Assembly: GCA_050260775.1 (NCBI GenBank)
Contig: JBLNCP010000041.1
Span: 1-64,000 of the forward strand
DNA from: CALABS01 sp050260775
GTDB lineage: Bacteria > Pseudomonadota > Alphaproteobacteria > Rhodospirillales > Magnetospirillaceae
Direction of reading: 5' to 3'
DNA length: 64,000 nucleotides
The notes beneath the pieces were generated by a model, which saw only the letters and a program-made list of their open reading frames with translations, was not told where the DNA came from and made no database searches. The position numbers were made by a program, and so were the translations under genes. Of this stretch, positions 52,410 through 60,580 are shown one piece after another; positions within the stretch are counted from its first letter, which is position 1, and the number at the start of each line of letters is the position of its first letter.

Positions 52410-54497
52410 ATGCCGAGCTTCACCCTTCGCGTCGCGGCCGCCGGTGCGGCCGTCGCCATCTCGCTGGTGACGGCGGTGGGCACATCCACCTTCATCGCCC
52501 TGCGCGAGCAGATCCTCGACAATGTCCGAGAGGCGTCGCGTCACACCGCCGAGATCGAGGGGCGTCAGGCGGTGACGGTGGTCAAGGCCATCGTCTCGCA
52601 CCAGACCTCCACCGCTGCCAATCCCCTGATCGCCAACGCGCTGACCGATACCATCGGCCGGGACGCCTACGTCGTCCCCTTCCTCAAGGGCGTGCACGAA
52701 ATCAACGGGGTCCCGGTCAGGGTGCGGATGACCGATTTCAAGGGGCGGGTCATCGCCGGCAGCGAAGCGTCCGGCACGGATGTCGGTGAGGTGGCGCTGC
52801 GGGCGGTGGAGAAGGCCGAGCTCGTCGGCTCCGTGAAGAGTGACGGACCCGGGGGGCGGGTGATCTACGCCTCACCGATCATCTACGCCAACACCGGCAC
52901 CCCCGAGGGTGCCCTGGTCTATGACATCGACACGTCGGCCCTCGCCCCGGACGAGCGCGCCGATGGTCTGGTCAAGCGCGTCGATGTGGCGATTGCCGAT
53001 CCCGGGCAGCCGGTGCCTCCGGTCGATGCGTCGGCGGTGGCGACCTTCGTCGAGCAACTTCCGGCCGGCCTGCGGCTGCTCGTGTCGGTCCATGCCGATG
53101 AAGCGGCGCTCCGGCAGCCGTTGGAGCGGTTGGCCCGGACCTTCGTCCTCGTCGGGGTGCTTGCGCTTCTGTCGGTCGTCGGGGCGAACCTTGCCCTGGC
53201 GCGGGCGGCGACCCGCCGGCTCAGACGCATGGAGGAAGAGGCCGGCCGCGTCGTGGGCACCGGTTCATTCTCCGAGCGCCTCGCCGTTGCCGAGGGGGAA
53301 GACGAGCTCTCTCGCCTGGCGCGCTCGTTCAACAACGTTCTCGACCGGCTGGAGATCGCCCACCACGACATCGCCGCCCAGGCGGAAGAGCGGCTGCGCG
53401 ATTCCGAGGCACGTTACCGCCTGCTGGCCGAGTACGCCTCCGATGGGATCGCCCGGCTGGCTGCCGACGGGACCATCCGTTACGTTTCCCCCGCGGCGGG
53501 GCGTCTGGTGGGCGAGGGCGTCCCTGATCTGGTCGGCCGGCGGGTGGTCGACATGGTCCATCCCGATGACCGCGCCGAATTGGCCGCCCGCCTCGGCCAA
53601 GAGGGTATGGCCGGCGTGCTGTCGTTCCGGGTCAGCAACCCGCAGCGTGGCTGGGTGTGGGTCGAGGCATCGGCGCACCCGGTTCCCGTGGGCCCTGACG
53701 GAGGGGATTTGGTCGCCATCATGCGCGACATCAGCGACCGCAAGGAGGTCGAGGAGGCGCTTGCCGCCAAGACCCGCGACCTCGAGCGGTCCAACGCCGA
53801 ACTGGAGCAGTTCGCCTACGTCGCCTCGCACGACCTGCGCGCCCCATTGCGCATGGTGAGCAACTACCTGCAGCTCATCGGCATGCGGCTCGGCGACCGG
53901 GTGGACACGGAATTGGCGGAATTCCTCGGCTTTGCCGTGGACGGCGCCAAGCGTATGGACCAGTTGATCCTCGATCTGCTGGAATTCGCCCGCGTCGGCC
54001 GCAACCGTCCGCCGTTCGGGTCGGTGCCGCTGGCCGAGGTGGTGGGCGAGGCCGTGCTGCCGTTTCTTCCCCGCCCCGGGACCCCGGGTGCCGCCATCGA
54101 GCTCCAACCCGGCCTGCCGGTGGTCATGGGCGACCGCGCCGAGCTGGGGCGGCTGTTCCAGAATCTGGTCGGAAACGCGGTCAAGTACGTTCGGCCGGGC
54201 GACCTTCCGGAGGTGCGGGTCGGCTGGTCCGAAGGCGCGGGCGAGGTGGTGGTGTCGGTCTCCGACAACGGCATCGGCATCGCCCCGGAGCACTACGACC
54301 GGATCTTCATGATCTTCCAACGCCTGCATCAGCGTAACCGTTACGAGGGCACCGGGGTCGGGCTCGCCATCTGCAAGAAGATCGTCGAACGGCATGGCGG
54401 TCGTATCTGGGTGGAGAGGGGGGAGGGAGGGGGCTCCACGTTCAGGGTGTCCTTTCCCTCTGTCGTTGGTGGTGATGCTCTGGAGGCGCATTCTTAG
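52410..54497 (+). CDS. Membrane sensor histidine kinase (HAMP, PAS, HisKA, HATPase)
   Basis: The 695-residue kinase has a membrane segment near residues 8-30, a periplasmic sensor region to about 245 and a second membrane segment (FVLVGVLALLSVVGANLALA). A HAMP domain, a PAS domain (about 330-445) and the kinase core follow. The phospho-accepting His 474 lies in VASHDLRAPLRMV. ATP-binding boxes are FQNLVGNAVKYV, DNGIGIAPEHYDRIF and GTGVGLAICKKIVERHGG. No response regulator gene is adjacent. It starts 4 bp after the binding-protein gene and lies just upstream of the pilus locus, which it may control. Confidence 0.92.
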   Translation: MPSFTLRVAAAGAAVAISLVTAVGTSTFIALREQILDNVREASRHTAEIEGRQAVTVVKAIVSHQTSTAANPLIANALTDTIGRDAYVVPFLKGVHEINGVPVRVRMTDFKGRVIAGSEASGTDVGEVALRAVEKAELVGSVKSDGPGGRVIYASPIIYANTGTPEGALVYDIDTSALAPDERADGLVKRVDVAIADPGQPVPPVDASAVATFVEQLPAGLRLLVSVHADEAALRQPLERLARTFVLVGVLALLSVVGANLALARAATRRLRRMEEEAGRVVGTGSFSERLAVAEGEDELSRLARSFNNVLDRLEIAHHDIAAQAEERLRDSEARYRLLAEYASDGIARLAADGTIRYVSPAAGRLVGEGVPDLVGRRVVDMVHPDDRAELAARLGQEGMAGVLSFRVSNPQRGWVWVEASAHPVPVGPDGGDLVAIMRDISDRKEVEEALAAKTRDLERSNAELEQFAYVASHDLRAPLRMVSNYLQLIGMRLGDRVDTELAEFLGFAVDGAKRMDQLILDLLEFARVGRNRPPFGSVPLAEVVGEAVLPFLPRPGTPGAAIELQPGLPVVMGDRAELGRLFQNLVGNAVKYVRPGDLPEVRVGWSEGAGEVVVSVSDNGIGIAPEHYDRIFMIFQRLHQRNRYEGTGVGLAICKKIVERHGGRIWVERGEGGGSTFRVSFPSVVGGDALEAHS

Positions 54498-54539
54498 ACG
54501 CTTTTGAATTCGACCGCGCGGGGCACGCGCTAACTCGAA

Positions 54540-54695
54540 GGAGAACCCCGTAAGAGCATCGGGAACTCCCCTCCTGAGACCACGCAATTTCGGGGAGAGG
54601 CTGGCATCTATTGGGCAAGGGCAGGAGCGATCGGGGACGGTCGCCATCCACCCGGTGAGGACCTGATCTCCGATCCAGTCATGAGGAAATCCGTC
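54540..54695 (+). promoter_or_regulatory. Duplicated leader of the first pilin gene
   Basis: About 155 bp before the first pilin is closely similar to 55054-55211 before the second. The most conserved part is a roughly 39-bp segment starting GAGCGATCGGGGACGG, which can form a small hairpin GCGATC/GGTCGC (with one G-U pair). The leader may carry the promoter and translation control. I could not pick a reliable -35/-10 pair. Confidence 0.5.
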
Positions 54696-54875
54696 ATGAA
54701 GACCATTACCTCCTTCGTCGCTCGCCTGGCCAAGGACGAGAACGGCGCCACCGCGATCGAGTACGGCCTGATCGCCGCGTTGATCAGCGTCGCCGCCATC
54801 GTCGGCATGAAGGCCATCGGCACGGCGCTCAACACCCAGTTCACCAGCATCGGCAACACCGTCACCAATCCCTGA
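54696..54875 (+). CDS. flp: Flp-type pilin 1
   Basis: The 59-residue prepilin has a short leader, the processing site after Gly in DENG-ATAIEYG, and the hydrophobic helix GLIAALISVAAIVGM. It is the subunit of a Tad (Flp) pilus used for surface attachment. The first 49 residues are identical to those of the second pilin; only five residues at the C-terminus differ. The start at 54696 matches the second copy; an ATG five codons earlier is not conserved. Confidence 0.94.
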   Translation: MKTITSFVARLAKDENGATAIEYGLIAALISVAAIVGMKAIGTALNTQFTSIGNTVTNP

Positions 54876-55211
54876 CGCATATTGCCGAGGATGCCGAGCC
54901 GATCATTCCCGGTCGGTTCGGCTCCGTCCGGCCTGACGGCCGTAAGCGCCCCCTTCGGCGCCTGACTCCCCCCTTCGAAGAAGCATTCCCGACCGATCGC
55001 GGCATCGGTGGGGATTTTGCGCGTCCGCCCTCCGGCTTCTTCGCCATCCATTTGGAGAACCCATAAGAGCCATGCGGGCACCCCTCCCGAGACGGCGCAA
55101 TTTCGGGCTGGGGCTGGCAACTATTGGGGCAAGGGCGGAGCGATCGGGGACGGTCGCCATCCACCCGGTGAGGACCCGATTTTCCCGAACCAGTCACGAG
55201 GAAGTCCCGTC
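54876..55211 (+). other. Spacer between the two pilin genes
   Basis: This 336-bp gap holds about 180 bp with small GC-rich hairpins (for example GGCCTGACGGCC near 54934-54945) and then the duplicated pilin leader (55054-55211). I saw no further gene and no strong T-tract terminator. Confidence 0.5.
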
Positions 55212-55391
55212 ATGAAGACCATTACCTCCTTCGTTGCCCGCCTGGCCAAGGACGAGAACGGCGCCACCGCCATCGAGTATGGCCTGATCGCCGCTTTGAT
55301 CAGCGTCGCTGCCATCGTCGGCATGAAGGCCATCGGCACCGCGCTCAACACCCAGTTCGGCAAGATCGCCACCACGGTCACCAGTCCGTGA
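55212..55391 (+). CDS. flp: Flp-type pilin 2
   Basis: The 59-residue prepilin is identical to pilin 1 through residue 49 and ends GKIATTVTSP where pilin 1 ends TSIGNTVTNP. It has the same prepilin peptidase site and helix. It lies 516 bp downstream of the first copy, with the leader duplicated as well. A strong hairpin follows before cpaB. Confidence 0.94.
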   Translation: MKTITSFVARLAKDENGATAIEYGLIAALISVAAIVGMKAIGTALNTQFGKIATTVTSP

Positions 55392-55397
55392 TGCGGC

Positions 55398-55426
55398 AGG
55401 CCCGGGGGACGACCTCCCCCGGGCCT
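55398..55426 (+). terminator. Strong hairpin between pilin 2 and cpaB
   Basis: A perfect 11-bp stem, AGGCCCGGGGG (55398-55408) and CCCCCGGGCCT (55416-55426), with a 7-nt loop, follows the pilin stop by 6 bp. There is no T-tract, so it is more likely a partial terminator or an mRNA 3'-end stabiliser than a full stop. It would let pilin mRNA exceed machinery mRNA. Confidence 0.6.
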
Positions 55427-55497
55427 CTACCCCGTTGGGCACGACCGGAACTTCCCCGGCGCGATCTGCGAGAAATTCCCGATTTCAGGAGGTAGCG

Positions 55498-56340
55498 ATG
55501 CGTTACCGTGCGTTCGTCATGCTCGGCATCGCGCTGACCCTTGGCCTGGTGTCCGCCTACATGGCCAAGGGGTGGTTGGAAACCCAGCTGTCGACCAAGG
55601 CGACACCGGCGATGGCCGTGACCCGCATCGTGGTCGCGCGCACGCCCTTGGTGTTCGGCAGCCGGATCGGCACCGAGAACCTGACGATGACCGACTGGCC
55701 CGCCAACGCGGTGCCGCAAGGCTCCTTCACCAACATCCAGGAGGTGGTGGGGCCCAACAATGACCGTGTCGCCCTGCGCTCCATCGAGCCCAACGAGCCG
55801 ATCCTGGTCGGCAAGGTCTCCGGACTCGGCGGCCGCGCCACCCTGTCGACCATCATTGGCGAAGGCATGCGGGCCCTGACCATTCGCGTCAACGACGTGA
55901 ACGGCGTCGCCGGCTTCGTCCTGCCGGGCGACAAGGTCGACATCCTGCTCACCCGTCAGATCGAACGCAACAAGGAGGCCACCACCGACGTCCTGCTGCA
56001 GAACGTCAAGGTGCTGGGCGTCGACCAGGAGGCGAGCGACCGCAAGGAGAAGCCGCTGGTCGCCCGCGCCGTCACCCTGGAGGTGTCGCCCGACCAGGCC
56101 CAGAAGCTCACCCTGGGGGCAGAGGTCGGCACGCTCAGCCTTGCGCTCAGGAACGTCGCCAACGCCGACGAGGCGACCACGCGCACCATCACCCTCGACG
56201 ACCTCAAGGGCATCAAGCCCAAGGCCGAGGTCAAGGAGGACGCCAAGCCGGTCGTCACCCGTGTCCGCGCCTCCGGCGGTCCCGCCATCAACATCCTGCG
56301 CGGCACCGAATTCTCCACCGTTCGCCTCAACCGCGATTGA
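55498..56340 (+). CDS. cpaB: Flp pilus assembly protein CpaB/RcpC
   Basis: The 280-residue protein has an N-terminal membrane segment and a periplasmic SAF domain (VVARTPLVFGSRIGTENLTM, then ADVLLPGDKVDILL-like LPGDKVDILLTRQ). CpaB is thought to support or stabilise the secretin channel and to contact peptidoglycan. The start at 55498 has CAGGAGG upstream. It begins the machinery part of the locus. Confidence 0.93.
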   Translation: MRYRAFVMLGIALTLGLVSAYMAKGWLETQLSTKATPAMAVTRIVVARTPLVFGSRIGTENLTMTDWPANAVPQGSFTNIQEVVGPNNDRVALRSIEPNEPILVGKVSGLGGRATLSTIIGEGMRALTIRVNDVNGVAGFVLPGDKVDILLTRQIERNKEATTDVLLQNVKVLGVDQEASDRKEKPLVARAVTLEVSPDQAQKLTLGAEVGTLSLALRNVANADEATTRTITLDDLKGIKPKAEVKEDAKPVVTRVRASGGPAINILRGTEFSTVRLNRD

Positions 56341-56360
56341 ACTCCCAAGAGGGGTGTCCC

Positions 56361-57800
56361 ATGCCCATCACCGCTTCCCTCAGAAGCGCCTGCCGGCGTC
56401 TGCTGCTGGCCACCGCCACCGTCGCCGCGGTCTCGCTGCCGGCCTGGCCGGTCCTGGCAGCCCAGCCCGCCGCGCAGCGCCCGCAGCAGCCGGCGACCGC
56501 CAGCTTCCACGCCGGCGACATGTCCGTCCCGGTCAACAAGTCGCAGGTGCTGAACGTCGACCGGCCGTTCTCGGGCCTGTCGGTCGGCAACCCCGACATC
56601 GCCGACGTCGTCGCCCTCAGCAATCGCTCGATCTACGTGCTCGGCAAGAAGATGGGCACCACCAACCTGGCCGTCTATGGCGCAGCCAAGGAGCTCATCG
56701 CGGTCGTGGACATCAACGTCACCCACGACGTCGAGGGGCTGAAGAGCCGTCTGCACGACCTGATGCCGGGCCAGCCCATCGAGGTCCGGGCCGTCAACGA
56801 CGCGGTCGTGCTGTCGGGCGCGGTGTCGAGCCCCGAGATGGCCAACCGGGCGCTGTCGGTGGCGTCGCGCTTCGCTCCCGACAAGGTGACCAACATGCTG
56901 CGGGTGCGGGGCAGCCAGCAGGTCATGCTGTCGGTCCGCGTCGCCGAGGTCACCCGCACCGTGGCCCGCGAACTGGGGCTCAAGCCCAGCTTCTCCACCA
57001 ACGGTGGCGAATTCAGCTACGCCACCATCGACCCCCTCGACCTGTCGCGCTACGCGGCGGCGCTGGTGCGCGCCACCACCGACTGGATGACGCTCGATTT
57101 CCTGATCGATGCGCTCGAGGAAAAGGGCCTGGTCAAGGTCCTGGCCGAGCCCAACCTTGTCGCCATGTCGGGTGACACCGCCAACTTCCTGGCCGGCGGC
57201 GAATTCCCGATCCCGGTGGCGCAGAACACCACCGGCAACAACAACTTGGCCATCACCGTGGAGTTCAAGCAGTTCGGCGTCAGCCTGGCCTTCACCCCCA
57301 CCGTGGTCGACGGCGACGTCATCAACCTGGTGGTCAATCCCGAGGTCAGCCAGATCGACGAGCTGCACTCGGTGGTGCTGTCGGGCTTCCGCATCCCCGG
57401 CCTGTCGACCCGGCGCGCCACCACGACGGTGCAGCTGCGCGACGGCCAAAGCTTCGCCATCGCCGGCCTGCTGCAGAGCGATTTCAACGACACCATCCGC
57501 CAGCTTCCCGGGATCGGCGACGTGCCGGTGGTCGGTGCGCTGTTCCGCTCGAGCGCCTTCCAGCGCCGCGAGACCGAGCTGGTCATCATCGTCACCCCCC
57601 ACCTGGTGCAGCCGGTGTCGGCCTCCGCCCTGGTGGCGCCCACGGACGGCTTCATCCCGCCCTCGTCGGTCGACCTGTTCCTCATGGGCCGCGTCGAAGC
57701 GCCGGCGTCCGGCACCGTGGTCCCCACCCAGACGTCGGCGGTGCTCGGCGCCCAGGCCGGCGGCGGCCTCACCGGCCCCTACGGCCACATCATCAAGTAG
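56361..57800 (+). CDS. cpaC: Flp pilus secretin CpaC/RcpA
   Basis: The 479-residue protein has a signal peptide (to about residue 33), a pilus-type N domain (VNKSQVLNVDRPFSGLSVGNPDIADV), a BON-like part and a C-terminal secretin domain (LAEPNLVAMSGDTANFLAGGEFPIPV and VSLAFTPTVVDGDVINLVVNPEVS in parts, and LPGIGDVPVVGALF). It forms the outer-membrane pore for the pilus. It lies 20 bp after cpaB. Confidence 0.95.
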   Translation: MPITASLRSACRRLLLATATVAAVSLPAWPVLAAQPAAQRPQQPATASFHAGDMSVPVNKSQVLNVDRPFSGLSVGNPDIADVVALSNRSIYVLGKKMGTTNLAVYGAAKELIAVVDINVTHDVEGLKSRLHDLMPGQPIEVRAVNDAVVLSGAVSSPEMANRALSVASRFAPDKVTNMLRVRGSQQVMLSVRVAEVTRTVARELGLKPSFSTNGGEFSYATIDPLDLSRYAAALVRATTDWMTLDFLIDALEEKGLVKVLAEPNLVAMSGDTANFLAGGEFPIPVAQNTTGNNNLAITVEFKQFGVSLAFTPTVVDGDVINLVVNPEVSQIDELHSVVLSGFRIPGLSTRRATTTVQLRDGQSFAIAGLLQSDFNDTIRQLPGIGDVPVVGALFRSSAFQRRETELVIIVTPHLVQPVSASALVAPTDGFIPPSSVDLFLMGRVEAPASGTVVPTQTSAVLGAQAGGGLTGPYGHIIK

Positions 57801-57812
57801 CGGAGGCTTGCC

Positions 57813-58088
57813 ATGAAGATGCGTTTCCCGGTCCTGCTCGCCGCCGCCGCCACGCTCGCCCTGGCCGCCTGCGAGGATCCCTACCGGCTGTCGCCGACCT
57901 TCGGCGACTCGGTGCGCCACAACATGCGGATCCAGATGGTCAACCCCGACCCCATCCCGTCCACGGCGTCCGCCGAGGACCAGACCGACGGCGACCTGGC
58001 GGCCTCGGCCTACGACCGCTACCGCACCGGCAAGGTCAAGGCCCTGAAGCCGACCACCTCGACCGACCTCAAGGGAGCCCGGCCATGA
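57813..58088 (+). CDS. Small pilus-locus lipoprotein (CpaD position)
   Basis: The 91-residue protein has lipobox LAAC (Cys 20) and a short Pro/Asp-rich body (MVNPDPIPSTASAEDQTDG, then AYDRYRTGKV). It stands where cpaD lies in other tad loci but is far shorter than CpaD (usually above 200 residues). It may be a reduced CpaD or an unrelated secretin pilotin. The start at 57813 has CGGAGG upstream, and its end overlaps the next gene by 4 bp. Confidence 0.8.
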   Translation: MKMRFPVLLAAAATLALAACEDPYRLSPTFGDSVRHNMRIQMVNPDPIPSTASAEDQTDGDLAASAYDRYRTGKVKALKPTTSTDLKGARP

Positions 58089-59494
58089 CCACCCCTCGGC
58101 GGGGCTTCCGCCGGGCCGACGACGGCGGCGTCGCCATTTATTCGGCGCTCGCCATCACCGTGGTCATCGGCGTCGGCGCGTTGTCCCTGGACCTCGGACG
58201 CTACATGAACCTGCACACCGAGCTCCAGCACGCGGCCGACGCCGCGGCGTTGGCCGGTGCGGCGGAGCTCAACGGCAAGAAGGCCGCGGGCGGCACGCTG
58301 GGGGCCCGGGCCCGCGCCGAGGCGGCGGCCAAGAGCGCGCTGTTCGCCAACCGCCAGTCCTTCGCCACGGACGGCGGCGCGGCCACGGTGCAGGTGAAAT
58401 CGGTGGAGTTCTTCTCCGAGCTCAAGGCGCCGTCGTCCGACACCGCCGCGACCAGCGATGCCGATGCCCACTACATCAAGGTCACCGTGGTCGACCGCTC
58501 GCTGGAATCCTCGCTGATCGCCCCGGTGCTGGGGGCAGGGCGGACCTTGTCGACGGCGGCCAGCGCGGTGGCCGGCATGACCGAGGCGGTGTGCAACTTC
58601 CCGCCCTTCATGATCTGCAATCCCAACGAGGCCTATGGCGCCGGCGCCCCCTTCACCATCGTGCCCGGCCAGATGATCAAGCTCAACTCGCAGGGCGGCT
58701 CCGGCTCCACCTGGGGCCCGGGCATGTTCAGCCTGCTCGATCCCCCCGTCGGCGGCAGCACGCCCAAGGAGGTCACCCATAACCTGGCCACCAGTCAGCC
58801 CAACGGCTGCTACGGCCAGACGGTGTCGGTCCGGCCCGGCCAGGTCGCCTCGGTCCATGACGGCATCAACACCCGTTTCGACATCTACGACGGACCGTTC
58901 ATGAAGAACCAGCAGGGCAAGTCCGAGTACCGGCCGGCCCGCAACGTGACCAAGGGGCGGGCCAACACCAGCAAGACCAAGTGCGACGGCGCCATCACCA
59001 TCGGCAAGGCCTTCCCGCTCGACAGCTGCTTCTATACGAGCAGCTGCGACCAGGGGAACCGGTTCGGCAACGCCAATTGGGACCGTGCCGGATACTGGGC
59101 CACCAATCATCCGTCGAGCTCCTGGCCGGCCGGCCTGGCGGCCAACGCCAGCCGCTACGACACCTATCGCTACGAGATCGACAACGGCCTGATCCCCAAC
59201 ACCTCGCCCAGCGGCGAGAACGGCAATCCGTCCTGCTACAGCGGCTCGACGCCGGTCAGCGACGATCCCGACCGCCGCGTGATGGACGTGGCCATCGTCA
59301 ATTGCTCGGGCATCGGCGGCAACAGCTCGGATGTGGAGGTGGTGGCCTACGCCAAGATGTTCCTGGTGCGGCCCATGCTCGACTACGCCGACGACCCCGC
59401 CCACACCGACGGCAACCTCTACGTCGAGATGATCGGCAAGCTCGATTTCGGCGTCGACAAGCCGTTGCGCCAGCTCATCCAGCTCTACAGGTGA
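58085..59494 (+). CDS. TadG-like pseudopilin/adhesin-type protein with Cys-rich middle
   Basis: The 469-residue protein has the TadG-type N-terminus, a short basic head followed by GGVAIYSALAITVVIGVGALSLDLGR and NLHTELQHAADAAALAGA, which places one membrane helix and a periplasmic body. The body (about residues 165-430) has many Cys (for example VCNFPPFMICN, SCFYTSSCD, PSCYSGS, VNCSG) and no von Willebrand DxSxS motif, unlike many TadG proteins. It may be surface-exposed and disulfide-linked. It overlaps the lipoprotein gene by 4 bp. Confidence 0.82.
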   Translation: MTTPRRGFRRADDGGVAIYSALAITVVIGVGALSLDLGRYMNLHTELQHAADAAALAGAAELNGKKAAGGTLGARARAEAAAKSALFANRQSFATDGGAATVQVKSVEFFSELKAPSSDTAATSDADAHYIKVTVVDRSLESSLIAPVLGAGRTLSTAASAVAGMTEAVCNFPPFMICNPNEAYGAGAPFTIVPGQMIKLNSQGGSGSTWGPGMFSLLDPPVGGSTPKEVTHNLATSQPNGCYGQTVSVRPGQVASVHDGINTRFDIYDGPFMKNQQGKSEYRPARNVTKGRANTSKTKCDGAITIGKAFPLDSCFYTSSCDQGNRFGNANWDRAGYWATNHPSSSWPAGLAANASRYDTYRYEIDNGLIPNTSPSGENGNPSCYSGSTPVSDDPDRRVMDVAIVNCSGIGGNSSDVEVVAYAKMFLVRPMLDYADDPAHTDGNLYVEMIGKLDFGVDKPLRQLIQLYR

Positions 59495-59498
59495 CCTC

Positions 59499-59957
59499 AT
59501 GAAGCGCTTCGACGAAGGCTCCGCGATGGTGGAGACCGCGCTGGTGCTGCCGGTGATGGTCCTGCTGTTCGCCGGCGTCGCGGAACTCGGACTGGCCGTC
59601 TACGACCATCACCAGCTGTCCAAGGCCGTCCGCGATGCGGCGCGGTTCCTCGCCCGCGTGCCCGATCCCACGGCGGCCGAATACCAGGCCATGGCCACCA
59701 ACTACATGCGGACGGGCTCGTTCGCCGGCACCGGCTCGGCCCTGGTCGGCACCGACCCCAGCAAGATCAGCGTCTCGTACACGATCCAGGCCATCGACAA
59801 CACCGCCAAGACCTGGAACGGGCCGGACACGCTATGGAGCGTCCACATGGAGGCGACCTATCCGTTCCGCTCGTACCTGCTCAAGGCGGTCGGGCTGGCG
59901 GGGCCCGATGGACTGCCGCTAAAGGTCGGCCATACCGAACGCCACATCGGGGAATAG
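59499..59957 (+). CDS. tadE: TadE-like minor pseudopilin
   Basis: The 152-residue protein has a TadE-type N-terminus, with DEGSAMVETALVLPVMVLLFAGVAELG. The Gly before Ser and the Glu at mature position 5 look like a prepilin peptidase site. TadE proteins are minor pseudopilins that help start Flp pilus assembly. It starts 4 bp after the TadG-like gene. Confidence 0.88.
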   Translation: MKRFDEGSAMVETALVLPVMVLLFAGVAELGLAVYDHHQLSKAVRDAARFLARVPDPTAAEYQAMATNYMRTGSFAGTGSALVGTDPSKISVSYTIQAIDNTAKTWNGPDTLWSVHMEATYPFRSYLLKAVGLAGPDGLPLKVGHTERHIGE

Positions 59958-59966
59958 GGGGCAGCC

Positions 59967-60566
59967 ATGCCGCACTTCCGCATGCTTCGCGACCAGCGCG
60001 GATCGAACACGGTCGAGATGTCCATCGCCCTGATGGTCCTGATCGTCCTCACCCTCGGGGTCTGCGATCTCGGCGTCGCGCTGTGGCAATGGAACCTAGC
60101 CGAGAAGGCGACCCAGGCGGGGGCGCGGCTGGCCGCGGTCAGCGATCCGGTCGCCCCCTCGATCGTCACCTGGGAAGGTGATCTGACCAAGTACCAGGGC
60201 GGCACCCGCTGCTGGGACGCCGTCGGCCACACCGACATCTGCGCCCCCGCCACCAAGGTCATCACCTGCAACAGTTCGGGCTGCGGGGGGCAGACCGCCA
60301 ACGCGGCGGCGTTCAAGGCCATCGTCACCCGCATGCAGACGCTGCTGCCCAAGATCCAGCCCGCCAACGTGGTGGTGGAATACACCTACAACGGCCTCGG
60401 CTTCATCGGCCGGCCGGGGGGGCAGCCGGTGGACGTCACCGTGCGGCTGACCGGCATGACCTTCGATTTCCTGGTGCTCGACCACCTGGTCGGCCTTCCC
60501 GACAAGATCACCATGCCGCCCGCGACCGCCACCCTGACGGGCGAGGACTACAACTCGGCGCTCTAA
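59967..60566 (+). CDS. TadE/TadF-like minor pseudopilin
   Basis: The 199-residue protein has a second TadE-type N-terminus, RDQRGSNTVEMSIALMVLIVLTLGVCDLG, again with Gly before Ser and a Glu five residues on. It has a longer periplasmic part with four Cys (in TRCWDA, DICAP, ITCNSSGCGG). It follows tadE after 9 bp and likely takes the TadF role. Confidence 0.85.
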   Translation: MPHFRMLRDQRGSNTVEMSIALMVLIVLTLGVCDLGVALWQWNLAEKATQAGARLAAVSDPVAPSIVTWEGDLTKYQGGTRCWDAVGHTDICAPATKVITCNSSGCGGQTANAAAFKAIVTRMQTLLPKIQPANVVVEYTYNGLGFIGRPGGQPVDVTVRLTGMTFDFLVLDHLVGLPDKITMPPATATLTGEDYNSAL

Positions 60567-60580
60567 ACCGGAGAACCATC

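Noticed and set aside
54603..54620. Sigma-54 promoter in the pilin leader (TGGCATCTATTGGGCA)
   Set aside because: The first copy has GG and GC at the right distance but a poor match otherwise, and the duplicated leader has one extra base that breaks the spacing.
55956..57920. 654-codon open frame opposite cpaB and cpaC
   Set aside because: It crosses the boundary of two well-identified pilus genes on the plus strand and has no domain or ribosome binding site.
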